DNA of 64,000 nucleotides from Oceanospirillum linum (GCF_900182785.1 NZ_FXTS01000002.1:186001-250000), one strand, 5' to 3'; numbered from the stretch's first letter, positions 54,583 through 63,469 are shown. Notes: generated by a model not told the origin, from the letters alone. A program made the numbers and translations.

Positions 54583-55131
54583 TTAAACGTGCTGAGCATT
54601 GCCCTTGGTCAGCAAGGCCACGTAATTGCAGGGACGGTGGCGGCTATCCAGCTGATCCTGAATCACTTTATACCAGCCGGTACGGCAGGCACCGGTGGAG
54701 CCCGGCAGACAGAAAACCAGGGTGCTGTTCGCCAGTCCGCCAATGGCACGGGATTGAATGGTAGAGGTTTTGATCTCATCATAGGAGACCATTCGGAAGA
54801 TTTCACCAAAGCCATCAATCACTTTGTCCAGCAAAGGGGTTACCGCTTCCGGTGTGCTGTCACGACCTGAGAAACCGGTTCCGCCGGTGCTGATAATGCA
54901 GTGGATCTTTTCGTCGGCAATCCAGTTAGAGAGGGTCGCCCGCAGCTTGTAAATATCATCCGGAACAATGGCGCGATCACCCAGTTTGTGACCGGCTTCT
55001 TCCAGGCATTTAACCAGAGTATCGCCGCTTTTATCGGTTTCCGGGGTGCGGGTATCGGATACGGTAAGCACCGCGATATTCAGGGGTACTTCAACAGGTT
55101 CTGCTGTTTGGTTGTCCATTATTTGTGTCAT
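54583..55131 (-). CDS. moaB: Molybdenum cofactor biosynthesis protein MoaB
   Basis: MoaB is a MoCF-fold protein that adenylylates molybdopterin (or assists this) before MoeA acts. The 182 residues contain VLTVSDTRTPETDKSGD, the binding loop ISTGGTGFSGRDSTPEA and FCLPGSTGACRTGW near the C-terminus. The length is slightly above E. coli MoaB (170), owing to a polar N-terminus. An ATG four codons in is also possible. It forms a moaB-moeA pair. Confidence 0.93.
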   Translation of the reverse strand: MTQIMDNQTAEPVEVPLNIAVLTVSDTRTPETDKSGDTLVKCLEEAGHKLGDRAIVPDDIYKLRATLSNWIADEKIHCIISTGGTGFSGRDSTPEAVTPLLDKVIDGFGEIFRMVSYDEIKTSTIQSRAIGGLANSTLVFCLPGSTGACRTGWYKVIQDQLDSRHRPCNYVALLTKGNAQHV

Positions 55132-55257
55132 GGGGTTACCTTGTTCTGAATAATTAACGTTGGCGAAAGCTGTCCATCTTTAACACAAAGCACAGCGTAT
55201 GCCATGATGATCAGGAAAAAAGCCGGAAATCCTCTGTTATCATCTGAAATATTCCGG

Positions 55258-58065
55258 TTAGGGCTGCTGATCGGCAGTCATCTTGTGATTGAGTCTCTGG
55301 TGTAACCAGGCCAGGGCCAGTAACGCAAGCCCCAGCCCCATAAAGGACGCGACACGCCAGAGACCGGTCAGATCAGACATATCAACTAAAAATAGCTTAG
55401 CTACCACAACCAACAACAAGCCCATCCCTGCTTTATAGAGTGATAACTGCTGTCGCCAGCTCCCGATAAGGAGTGCTGCGGAGGCCATCAGCAGCCAGAC
55501 CACAGAGTAGGTGTATAGCTCACCGTTTGAGGTGCCGTGACGCAGTGCCATATCTCCCGCCTGAGCAATATCCCCTGACTGCCAAAGATGTCGAATCTCC
55601 ATGGAAACAAACAGCAGCAGGTTGGCACCGGCAAACATAATGGCGTAACGGGCAAAAGGGGTGGGCAGTAAACGCCAGAGTGCGATACCGATCAGCGTGG
55701 GCACACCGTAACTCAACAGCAGCAGGTTAAATACCGGTGTTGTACCCAATGTGGTCTCATCGCTCCATAGAGGGTTACCGGCAAGCAGTACAAAAACACC
55801 ATAGTTTACGATGGCTGCGGTCAGGTGTACTCCCGCCAGGACGTCATAGAAGCGCACCAGGTGCTGGCTGATTCGGGCCCGGTAAAGATAAATCGCTGCT
55901 GCACCGCCCCAGATCAGGGTATTCAGGCTGGCTTCCAGGAAACTGTATTCAGAGGTAAAAATATCGCCATCGTAGAGCCAGTATCTTAACTCCGCCGCGA
56001 TGGTCAGAATCAGCAGATGCGCCGTTGCACCCTGCAGCCAGGCACGCATTTTAATATCAGATTGCAGCAGCCACCCGGCGAGCACCGTAAAGAGGGTGGC
56101 CCCACCGTAGGTCCACAGTGACCAATGGCTACCGTTGTCGTAAGTCAGTAGCCATGGGTTTAGTGTCAGGCGGAGTACCACCACAGACAGTACGGCACGG
56201 ATGACCCACGGCATGTAGGTCAGCTGATAGCGGCGCTGGAGCCAGGACAGGCTCACCAACTGCGCCGCCAGCGCCAGGGTCAGCGTGGCATCCGCCAGCC
56301 AGATCACTGCCAGAAGCGTCAGGCTCAGGTGCATCGATGCCGTTATCATCACCTTAAAGGCATCACTGTAGTAGGGCTGGTTTCGGTTAACCGCCCAGCG
56401 CATCAGCAGCAGATAAGCGATGCTGACGGCAAGGGCAACCGAACCCCAAACCCACGCATCGGTAAAGCTATTCAGTGCGTAATACGCCGTAGACAGCAGT
56501 GCCACCGGTGTTAACGCCCCCATGCCCGCCCAGTAGGCCGGTAACGGATAACGCTGCCGGATCAGCCAGATCGCGGTGCCGCCGAACAGCAGGCTCAGCA
56601 GTATAAAGCGCACGATCAGGCCGTATTGGAGGCCGTAAGAAACGGTTTCCAGGACAACCCGGTCATCTATTTCCGTCAGAAGGGGCAGCAGTGCCGCCAT
56701 GGTGGTGGTCACCAGTGCGATCACCGGTAGCAGGAGCAACAGCGGACGGCGGGCCGCCACCAGAATCAATAACGCCGGAAGCAGTAACAGGCTGATCGGG
56801 CTGGTATCAGCGACCCCTTCAATCCACAGGCTCCAGGCCTGAGCTAGGGTCACCAGCAATAACAACATCCCCTGAAACCAGACGGTGCTTTGGCGTAGCT
56901 TGTTTAACTGTGACCGGCGAAATTCAGCCTCTTTCAGGTTTTTCAGCCCCTGCCACAGGTCTTTTACGGCGCTCTGATGATCCTCCGGCCAATCGATCTG
57001 TTTTAGTGTCCAGTCAAAGCGCGGCACCGCAAGGAAGAGATAGGCGATGACCAGCAGATAAAGGGAACGTGCCCCCTCCATGGGCGTTGTCGCCAGGGAT
57101 GCGAGCCACCAGAGAAGGCTACCGGCGATAACCCCGATCCAGAGCCAGCGGCGTTCAACGTAGGAGATCAGCCAGAGACTGAAAAATGTCAGAATGGTGC
57201 TGTAGACCAGCGCCAGTTCGATCTCACCGCTACCTGTGTTGACCAGTAAAGGAACAATATAGCCGCCCAGCATGCCCAGTGCCGCCAGAACCGGCCCCTG
57301 GCGCAGGGCCAGTGCCATGGTGGCGAAGGAGGTCAGGGCCATTCCGGTAAACACCAACATGGGGGAGACCTCCGGGAAGAGCCGGAAGGTGGCAAACAGC
57401 GCCGAGTAGAGAATGATACTGGCACCACCGGCCAGTGAGGCAAAGACGTTATGGGGGCCTTTAGTGCGGTGCAGATGCTCTGCCAGACCATGCAGACCCA
57501 GCCCCGCCAGAAGGGAAAGGACAATCCGGGCCATGGGCCCCAGAATACCCTGTTCTATGGAGTAACCCACCATAAAGACACCAGCCAGGCCAACGCAGAT
57601 ACCGCCGAGCCAGATCATCCAGTGTTGCTGCACGCTTTTTTTCAGGCGGTCAAACCAAGGGGTATCGGTTTCTTCCGGCCTCTGATCCGGCACTGGAGGC
57701 GGAGAAGCCTCTGCTCTAAGGGCGCTGGGTTGCTGAGTCTGATCTGCCGCACGGTTTTGGGCGGGCACTATTTCGGTATCAGCTATAGCTTGCAGTGATG
57801 CCGGGGAGAGGGCCGATTGTTTTGGCGCTTGGCCCCCGGCCTGATCCAACCGTTCCCTCAGCTGCTGCTGACTCAGGCTCTGGTCTTTCAGTCGGGTATC
57901 AAAGTGCTTCAACACCTGACGGTACTCACTCAGCTCATCCCGCAGGCGTTTTAGTTCGTCCCGCTGATGCTGAGTGCGGAAAAAGGCCGCCATGCCCAGC
58001 GCTGCCATCACCAGCCCTGCCGTCGGGACAATAAAAAGAAGGGCGATTAATAAAGCTTCATCCAT
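55258..58065 (-). CDS. Large DUF2339 multi-spanning membrane protein
   Basis: This 935-residue protein has one N-terminal helix (about residues 5-28), a coiled coil (about 30-75), a proline-rich polar linker (about 78-140) and then more than 20 hydrophobic helices to the end. WMIWLGGICVGLAGVFMVGYSIEQG and ARIVLSLLAGLGLHGLAEHL at the start of the membrane part are typical of DUF2339. Function is unknown. It is among the longest genes here and is transcribed alone. Confidence 0.88.
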   Translation of the reverse strand: MDEALLIALLFIVPTAGLVMAALGMAAFFRTQHQRDELKRLRDELSEYRQVLKHFDTRLKDQSLSQQQLRERLDQAGGQAPKQSALSPASLQAIADTEIVPAQNRAADQTQQPSALRAEASPPPVPDQRPEETDTPWFDRLKKSVQQHWMIWLGGICVGLAGVFMVGYSIEQGILGPMARIVLSLLAGLGLHGLAEHLHRTKGPHNVFASLAGGASIILYSALFATFRLFPEVSPMLVFTGMALTSFATMALALRQGPVLAALGMLGGYIVPLLVNTGSGEIELALVYSTILTFFSLWLISYVERRWLWIGVIAGSLLWWLASLATTPMEGARSLYLLVIAYLFLAVPRFDWTLKQIDWPEDHQSAVKDLWQGLKNLKEAEFRRSQLNKLRQSTVWFQGMLLLLVTLAQAWSLWIEGVADTSPISLLLLPALLILVAARRPLLLLLPVIALVTTTMAALLPLLTEIDDRVVLETVSYGLQYGLIVRFILLSLLFGGTAIWLIRQRYPLPAYWAGMGALTPVALLSTAYYALNSFTDAWVWGSVALAVSIAYLLLMRWAVNRNQPYYSDAFKVMITASMHLSLTLLAVIWLADATLTLALAAQLVSLSWLQRRYQLTYMPWVIRAVLSVVVLRLTLNPWLLTYDNGSHWSLWTYGGATLFTVLAGWLLQSDIKMRAWLQGATAHLLILTIAAELRYWLYDGDIFTSEYSFLEASLNTLIWGGAAAIYLYRARISQHLVRFYDVLAGVHLTAAIVNYGVFVLLAGNPLWSDETTLGTTPVFNLLLLSYGVPTLIGIALWRLLPTPFARYAIMFAGANLLLFVSMEIRHLWQSGDIAQAGDMALRHGTSNGELYTYSVVWLLMASAALLIGSWRQQLSLYKAGMGLLLVVVAKLFLVDMSDLTGLWRVASFMGLGLALLALAWLHQRLNHKMTADQQP

Positions 58066-58179
58066 GGCATGGAGATCCTAGAGTACACATTCCCGTCTGC
58101 CGGGTATAAACCGGTAGCGACAAATACCGTTGAGGGTTATTGGTCAAAAACAGAGTGCATACTAGCAGATTACAACTGA

Positions 58180-58229
58180 GTGGCTACAACCGGGGGCGAG
58201 ATAAGTGGCTACAACCGGGGGCGAGATAA
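58180..58229. repeat. Perfect tandem duplication of 25 bp
   Basis: Two identical, adjacent 25-bp units (58,180-58,204 and 58,205-58,229), each beginning GTGGCTACAACC and ending GAGATAA, lie in the 331-bp gap between the DUF2339 and YkvI-like genes. Apart from this and the hairpin at 58,319, I see nothing in that gap. Confidence 0.92.
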
Positions 58230-58318
58230 ATGCCTTAGTCGGGTTCCGGTCGGAAGCTGTTTGCAATCAGCCCGGAACGAAGGCCGGTTTATCGTCTGAA
58301 TTACGCCGGATTGAACAG

Positions 58319-58357
58319 CCTAAGCGGTATCTGCAAAGAGGCAGGCTGCCGCTTAGG
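58319..58357. other. Long hairpin downstream of the YkvI-like gene
   Basis: Outer arms CCTAAGCGG/CCGCTTAGG pair perfectly over 9 bp, and inner arms CTGC/GCAG add 4 bp around AAAGAG. It lies 40-78 bases past the stop of the - strand gene. Without a T run it is more likely an mRNA-end or processing structure than an intrinsic terminator. Confidence 0.5.
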
Positions 58358-58396
58358 TCCGATTGTTTTAACGGCACAGGATCGGGAGGGAGCTAA

Positions 58397-59479
58397 TCAA
58401 TTATCCGTTATCGGCTGCAATGTTTGTATCGCGGATGATCTCTTTAACCGGAAAGGGGCATAGATCAGCGCCAGTACCAAAAAGAGTCCCAAATAACCGA
58501 TTAAAGGATAAAAGAGGGCCACCAACTGAGTGAATCCGGCAAAGCTGGCGATAAAGGCCACCAGCAAAGTCACGATACTGAAGCGATTCGCGGCGGCGGT
58601 TTGCATTCGTGTAAACCGGGCCACAAAGGCATAAAACATACTGGCACCGGTGCTGAAAATCATACCGAACAATACAAACGCCATTCCTTTTGCCAGCAGA
58701 GGAGAGATACCGTCGATAATTTTCAGCAGAGGCAGGGCATAACCCGCAACCTGATCAACTTGAGAGAACATGGCAAGATGGCTGATCATAATCAGTACAC
58801 CTACACCGGCACCGCCTAAAAGACCACCCCAGCGTGCGATATTGGCATTAGGTTCGGCACCCCTCATCACCAGCGCCATTGCAGCACCGACAGCAATATT
58901 AAAGGAGACATAGTTAACCGCAGACACTAACCAGTGGGGCAACGTTGAGTCGATACCTTCCGCAATGGGGGCCAGTTCGGCAAAGCTTCTTTCCATGGTT
59001 GACAGGCTGTAGACACAGATCAGAGCCAGGGCCAGTACCAGAAATGGCGTGATACTACCGATCAAAGCCACCACCCGGCGAACGTCCAGCATAAGGGTAG
59101 CGCCCATCATCAGTGTCATCACAATACTGCCAACATAAGCAGGCAGCCCAAACTGCTGATTCAGGGTTGAGCCTGCACCGGCGATCATCACCACGCCGAC
59201 ACCGAACAGGGTAAAAATAATAATACCATCGACAATCCGGCCAATATGGCGACCACTGATCTGGTAGATCACGCTTTTATGGGAGTGCGTACCTGTTCGG
59301 CTGCCTAACCAGGTCAACATCATACCCAGGTAGGCAAACAAGGCTGTTGCCACCACCGCCGCTACGGTGCCCATATAGCCAAAACTGGTGAAGTACTGCA
59401 GCACTTCCTGACCGGAAGCAAATCCGGCACCCACAATAATACCGATAAAAGCACTGGCAATTTTAATAATGTTCCACAT
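58397..59479 (-). CDS. YkvI-family membrane transporter
   Basis: This 360-residue protein with about ten helices belongs to the YkvI family, within the APC/LeuT-type transporter fold. The first helix carries IGIIVGAGFASGQEV, the broken-helix motif of the group, followed by a helix-rich body and TRM-type loops. Substrate is unknown. Amino acids or related compounds are likely for the fold. It is transcribed alone from a 400-bp upstream region. Confidence 0.82.
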   Translation of the reverse strand: MWNIIKIASAFIGIIVGAGFASGQEVLQYFTSFGYMGTVAAVVATALFAYLGMMLTWLGSRTGTHSHKSVIYQISGRHIGRIVDGIIIFTLFGVGVVMIAGAGSTLNQQFGLPAYVGSIVMTLMMGATLMLDVRRVVALIGSITPFLVLALALICVYSLSTMERSFAELAPIAEGIDSTLPHWLVSAVNYVSFNIAVGAAMALVMRGAEPNANIARWGGLLGGAGVGVLIMISHLAMFSQVDQVAGYALPLLKIIDGISPLLAKGMAFVLFGMIFSTGASMFYAFVARFTRMQTAAANRFSIVTLLVAFIASFAGFTQLVALFYPLIGYLGLFLVLALIYAPFRLKRSSAIQTLQPITDN

Positions 59480-59877
59480 AATCGTCTGGTAACTCTTGTT
59501 TTTGTCGTAAATAAACAGTGTTTAAAATTTAAAAGGCAGCATATTATTTTGCCTTCCTTGCAAAGGGGGCGAAATTAGCAGAGCTGATTCCGTTGCAGTA
59601 TTGCACCTTGGTCGTATGGCAGGGTGCTGTGTTAAGGCTTTTCTCAGAGGATAATATTGCAGGCAACAAAAACCCATAGCGGGTATTTAAGGATGCCGCA
59701 ACGGGCAAAGGGCAAGGTTTCGAGGTCGGAGCGAGGGATAAGCAAAGGAACAAGCTATATCAGGTGCGGTGTTTATCGCGCCCTGGTAACCGGAAGAAGT
59801 AAGGGCATCAGCAATGACTGATAGCCCAATTGAGCACAGAGGCACACCTGAACCGGTTCCAGCGGGCGGTGGCCGAA
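59480..59877. other. Intergenic region between rhlE and the YkvI-like gene
   Basis: Both neighbours are on the - strand, so this 398-bp stretch holds the YkvI-like promoter near 59,500 (AT-rich). The part after rhlE has no clear terminator. Short frames (59,544-59,753 on -) have no ribosome site or known product. Confidence 0.55.
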
Positions 59878-61224
59878 TCAGCGGCGCTTAAGCGTTGCTT
59901 TCTGCCAGATGGAGGCCGCCTCAGAAGGAGCGCTGGCCGCACCCGCTTGCTTACCGGATGCGGGGTTATTGCGGGTGGCCTGTTCACGGGCTGCGGCTTC
60001 CCGTAGTTTGTCTTTTTTACTTTTGCGTTTGCCCTTGACCGGTGGCTGACCTTTGCCTAGCGCAGCAATATCATCCGGTGGCGTCGTACTACGCTCAAAG
60101 CCTGCAATCTGCTCACGGGTTACATTCAGATGGTTGCGCTTAGCGATCAGCTTAAAGTGCGCGTCGCTTTCATGGTCGATAAAACTAAACGCTGTACCCA
60201 CTTCACCGGCACGGGCGGTACGGCCGATCCGGTGAATATAATCCGCCGGTGAGCGGGGCAGGTCGTAGTTGACCACAAAAGGCAGCAGCGGAATATCCAG
60301 ACCGCGAGCCGCAAGGTCTGTTGCTATCAATACCTGAATTTCGCCGCGCTTAAATGTAGCAAGTGAGTGGTTACGCTCTTTCTGTGACCGGTCACCATGC
60401 AGGGTTTCTGTTGTGAACCCGTACTTGTTCAGCTTACCGGCAACATTATCAGCGGTGCGTTTACTGGCAACAAAGACCAGAAACTGAGCACCATTCATCT
60501 CCCCCAGCAGATGACGCAGCAGCGCCGTACGCTGCTCTTTATCCACCTCAATGGGGCGCTGAATCAGAGTGTCCGGCAGCTTGTTTTCCCGCTCGATCTC
60601 AATATTAACCGGATTGAACAGCAGGCGGTTGATCAGGGCGTCCACTTCCTCCGGGAAGGTGGCGGAGAAGAGCAGATTCTGACGCTGTACCGGCAGTTTA
60701 CTCAGTACCTGTTGCAGCTCATCGGCAAAGCCCAGATCCAGCATACGGTCGGCTTCATCCAGCACCAGATGCTGCACCTTATCCAGCGTGATGGCGTTTT
60801 TCTCCATCAGATCCAGCAGACGACCGGGGGTCGCCACCATCAGATCACAACCGCCTTTCATCGCCTGCATCTGGGCGTTAATAGAAACACCGCCGTAGAC
60901 CGCGAGGGATTTGATCCGACGCGGGTAATAGGTGGTATACGCTTTAACCGCTTCTTCTACCTGAACCGCCAGCTCACGGGTTGGCACCAGCACCAGTGTT
61001 GCCACCTGATTGCTGCGCAACCCGTCATGGCCCAGCAGCTTTTCCAGCAGGGGCAGTACAAACGCCGCCGTCTTACCGGAACCGGTTTCCGCCGCCGCCA
61101 ACAGGTCACGCCCCTCCAGCACCGCAGGAATCGCCTGGGCCTGAATGGCAGTGGGGGTGTCGTAACCCAGTTCATCTAAAGCGCGTTGGAAAAAGCCTGA
61201 CAGGCCAAGGGAGAGAAAAGACAT
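59878..61224 (-). CDS. rhlE: DEAD-box RNA helicase RhlE-like
   Basis: This 448-residue ATP-dependent RNA helicase shows the motifs in order: Q motif (YDTPTAIQAQAIP), I (AETGSGKT), Ia (PTRELA), II (VLDEADRMLD), III (FSATF), V (ATDLAARGLDIP) and VI (YIHRIGRTARAG), followed by a basic low-complexity tail (KGKRKSKKDK...). I chose ATG 61,224 (MSFLSLGLSG), matching E. coli RhlE's MSFDSLGLS. The 22 codons upstream are not family-like. RhlE helps ribosome maturation and RNA turnover. It marks the last ordinary core gene before the cassette region. Confidence 0.93.
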   Translation of the reverse strand: MSFLSLGLSGFFQRALDELGYDTPTAIQAQAIPAVLEGRDLLAAAETGSGKTAAFVLPLLEKLLGHDGLRSNQVATLVLVPTRELAVQVEEAVKAYTTYYPRRIKSLAVYGGVSINAQMQAMKGGCDLMVATPGRLLDLMEKNAITLDKVQHLVLDEADRMLDLGFADELQQVLSKLPVQRQNLLFSATFPEEVDALINRLLFNPVNIEIERENKLPDTLIQRPIEVDKEQRTALLRHLLGEMNGAQFLVFVASKRTADNVAGKLNKYGFTTETLHGDRSQKERNHSLATFKRGEIQVLIATDLAARGLDIPLLPFVVNYDLPRSPADYIHRIGRTARAGEVGTAFSFIDHESDAHFKLIAKRNHLNVTREQIAGFERSTTPPDDIAALGKGQPPVKGKRKSKKDKLREAAAREQATRNNPASGKQAGAASAPSEAASIWQKATLKRR

Positions 61225-61520
61225 AGAGTGCAGAGTACCCGTGAGATAGCCGAGAGAAATAAAAGGGGCGATTCTAGCAGGTTTTGGCACTGCGCGTGCG
61301 ACTTTAGGTGCGGGTGGGTTTTGTCAGATTTCGATTAAGGGTAATCTTATATGATAAGTAGAGTTTTAGAGCCGGGTTTTGGCTCGGTGGTTATAGCACA
61401 GGTGCGCGAGCAGGGAAGCGGTCTGATCTGAGATGGAGTTTGTTCCTTTCTTATTGAAGTCTTTCCTTGGTTTTTGTCGGTGTTTGAAAGCGGCGAGATG
61501 CGTCTGCCTGATATCAAAAT
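61225..61520. other. Non-coding junction between rhlE and the cassette cluster
   Basis: This stretch (296 bp, 326 bp to the first cassette start codon) holds the rhlE promoter on - and the left edge of the cassette cluster. I looked for an RYYYAAC partner of the core site at 61,521 and for an integrase gene and saw neither. It could hide an attI-like site, which has no fixed structure. Confidence 0.4.
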
Positions 61521-61527
61521 GTTAGGT
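61521..61527 (+). mobile_element. Integron-type core site at the left edge of cassette 1
   Basis: GTTAGGT fits the GTTRRRY recombination core and lies 25 bp before the first cassette gene, the usual spacing. Weak alone, it gains weight from the same pattern before the next two cassette genes. Confidence 0.5.
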
Positions 61528-61551
61528 GTCGGAAGCAACAAGGAATCGAGA

Positions 61552-61992
61552 ATGACAGAAGTAGCGGCATTATCTGCTGAAGACATTAAAGAATTAGTTC
61601 ATGCTAAGTTGGAAGGCTACAAAAATCTGAGTGTACTTGAGCAGTACGCCATGTTCATGGGTAAAGCTCAAATTCTCGAATTTGGCTTAAAGGGGCTGCT
61701 CTCAAGAATATATGGCGTCCCATCAGAGAATATGGAAAAGTGGACTCTTGGAAAAACCAAGAACGAGCTAAGAGATAAAGGCTTAAGACCAGATTTTATT
61801 GCTTATCTAGAAAGTGTCGTGAATTATCGTAATGATATGGCGCATGAATTTCTTCTTAATAATGCAATAACTCAATCAATGGCTAATTTCAGTGAGCGTA
61901 AACTTTACGGTGATTTGTTTCGAGCAATCTATGAAATTGAACAAATCATAATTCTTTATGACTGGTGCGAAGAGAACAATGGTTGGCAATAG
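61552..61992 (+). CDS. HEPN-like protein of cassette 1
   Basis: This 146-residue, mostly helical cytoplasmic protein carries NYRNDMAHEFLL at about residues 102-113. The RNDMAH part fits the R-x4-6-H motif of HEPN domains, many of which are RNases in toxin-antitoxin or defence systems. I chose ATG 61,552, with AAGGA seven bases upstream. The frame is open for 26 more codons, but these cross the core site. It is AT-richer than the core genes to its left. RNase activity is only suggested by the motif. Confidence 0.65.
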   Translation: MTEVAALSAEDIKELVHAKLEGYKNLSVLEQYAMFMGKAQILEFGLKGLLSRIYGVPSENMEKWTLGKTKNELRDKGLRPDFIAYLESVVNYRNDMAHEFLLNNAITQSMANFSERKLYGDLFRAIYEIEQIIILYDWCEENNGWQ

Positions 61993-62024
61993 CGCGCCTA
62001 CGTTGATTTAAGGGGGCCAAGGAT

Positions 62025-62501
62025 ATGAGAACACGGCCGAGCGGTCATATATGGATGGCAGCAGAACAATTTTATAATGCTGCTGAAAAGGTGTGGAATT
62101 CAGATGACATCGATTTGGCCGCATATGTATATCCATTAGTGGTTAACTATGCATTCTCATGTGAGTTAAGCCTTAAGGCTTCTGAAGGTAAAGTTAAGTT
62201 TTCGGAAGTAAGCTCTGAGGGCTTGTTATTTGCCACAAATATTGAATCGGCTGTTCGTGGTCATGATTTGAAATCAATTTTTACTAAACTAAAGCTAGAA
62301 ACACAGGAAGGGATCAAGTCAGAGTTTGAGTCTGCTACCGGCGAAAATTTAATTCCGCTTTTAGAAGAGTGTTCCAGATACTTTGAAGATGGACGCTATT
62401 CATTTGAAAAAATTGGTGGTTCATACTCGCTTTCTGGTGTTCGTACCCTGGCAAAAGGCCTATTGGATGCCGTCATGGCTTTTGGGAAAAATCATGCCTA
62501 A
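62025..62501 (+). CDS. HEPN-like helical protein of cassette 1
   Basis: This 158-residue helical protein contains NYAFSCELSLKAS and GHDLKSIFTKL, a pattern (E..LKA ... HDL..L) seen in many HEPN-fold proteins of gene cassettes. It lacks a clear RxxxxH motif, so it is probably not an RNase itself. It begins 33 bp after the first HEPN-like gene with AAGGATAT just before the ATG, and no recombination site lies between them, so they share one cassette and may act as a pair. Its stop codon lies within the attC site, as is usual for cassettes. Confidence 0.6.
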   Translation: MRTRPSGHIWMAAEQFYNAAEKVWNSDDIDLAAYVYPLVVNYAFSCELSLKASEGKVKFSEVSSEGLLFATNIESAVRGHDLKSIFTKLKLETQEGIKSEFESATGENLIPLLEECSRYFEDGRYSFEKIGGSYSLSGVRTLAKGLLDAVMAFGKNHA

Positions 62502-62582
62502 CAAACTGCAGCACTTCAGCCGCTATGCGGCTCGGACCTCCAAAAGCTTCGCTTTTTCCGGCCGGTGTGCAGAGCGTTAATT
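62496..62582 (+). mobile_element. attC-like recombination site (about 87 bp)
   Basis: R'' is GCCTAAC (62,496-62,502), overlapping the stop codon. L'' is CTGCAGCAC (62,506-62,514) and L' is GTGTGCAG (62,565-62,572). L'' and L' pair except for one extra G in L'', the unpaired base expected in attC. R' is GTTAATT (62,576-62,582), one base off the GTTRRRY rule. Two small inner hairpins (AGCCGC/GCGGCT and AAAAGC/GCTTTT) fill the middle. Confidence 0.75.
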
Positions 62583-62593
62583 TCGGAGAATAC

Positions 62594-63133
62594 ATGGAAA
62601 TAGTTGAAGCAAAACAAACGGATTTAGAACCGTTTTTCGATTACTTGGAACCGCAACTTTCAGATAATGCCTCTGATGATTCACCATTATTCCTGCCAAT
62701 AGCGAAACAGCACTGCCATGTCTCTGATCAGCTCCGTGCCAGCTTTCAGAATGGTTTTAGATTTGAACTTGGTCAGCCGGGTTGGCGTAAGCTGTGGTTA
62801 GCGAAAGACCTTAATGGAACGATTTGCGGTCATATTGATTTACGCCACCACAATACCGATTACAGCTACCATCGCGTTGTTTTAGGTATGGGAGTAGATC
62901 AAAGCATGCGACAGCAAGGTTTGGGTGGCAAATTACTTGAAGCCATTATTACCTTCTGTCGCGAAACCAAGGGTGTCGACTGGCTGGATTTAGCGGTGCT
63001 ATCAAGCAATAAACCTGCACTGAGTTTGTATTTAAAATGCGGGTTTAAAGTGGTTGGGGAGGTCACGGACAGGTATCGGATTGATGGTGTTGCAGTGTCT
63101 GAAATTGCCATGACCCTGAGTACAAAGAATTAA
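62594..63133 (+). CDS. GNAT-family acetyltransferase of cassette 2
   Basis: This 179-residue N-acetyltransferase has the acetyl-CoA loop QQGLGGKLLEAI (about residues 100-111) with the RxxGxG/A type pattern just before it (MRQQGLG). Next come LDLAVLSSNKPALSLYLKCGF, the usual alpha4-beta6 part, and a C-terminal strand pair. Substrate is unknown. Cassette GNATs include antibiotic and toxin acetyltransferases. ATG 62,594 has GGAGA upstream and stands 11 bp after the attC core, as in typical cassettes. Confidence 0.85.
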   Translation: MEIVEAKQTDLEPFFDYLEPQLSDNASDDSPLFLPIAKQHCHVSDQLRASFQNGFRFELGQPGWRKLWLAKDLNGTICGHIDLRHHNTDYSYHRVVLGMGVDQSMRQQGLGGKLLEAIITFCRETKGVDWLDLAVLSSNKPALSLYLKCGFKVVGEVTDRYRIDGVAVSEIAMTLSTKN

Positions 63134-63438
63134 GCATAACAAGGCACGATTGTAACCACGCGGAGCGTGGGTACAAGTTTCACATCATGCAATTTGCGGT
63201 AGTGTCGGATGGCGTGCCAATGGCATCCCGTGCAGTTTTTGAGTGCGGATTCTGGCGCTTATGCCGACCTACTTTTGGCCTGTTTACAGAATTTTCAGCA
63301 AGCATAGTTTGCCTGGGATAAAGGGCTGGCATGGATCTCATCCTGCCAGCCGCTGCAGGCTATTTTCAGGTAGGTCAGAAAGCAGATTTAACGTGTTAAT
63401 GTGAGTTAGAAACAGATTTTTCTACAAGCTCGTTAGGC
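63134..63438 (+). mobile_element. Cassette 2/3 junction with degenerate or oversized attC
   Basis: GCATAAC (63,134-63,140), directly after the GNAT stop, resembles the R'' site with one change. GTTAGGC (63,432-63,438) is a perfect GTTRRRY core before the next gene. In between are a strong hairpin (CCACGC/GCGTGG inside TTGTA/TACAA, 63,150-63,176) and GGCACG/CGTGCC arms (63,143 and 63,213). At 305 bp it is too long for one ordinary attC, so it may be a damaged site plus a non-coding cassette. No gene is supported in this stretch or in the 31 bases after it. Confidence 0.5.
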
Positions 63439-63469
63439 TAAAATCGAATAATTAGAAGAAGGTGTCTAT

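Noticed and set aside
60397..61179. 260-codon + strand frame opposite rhlE
   Set aside because: Its length comes from the GC pattern of the helicase gene; DEAD-box motifs prove the - strand gene.
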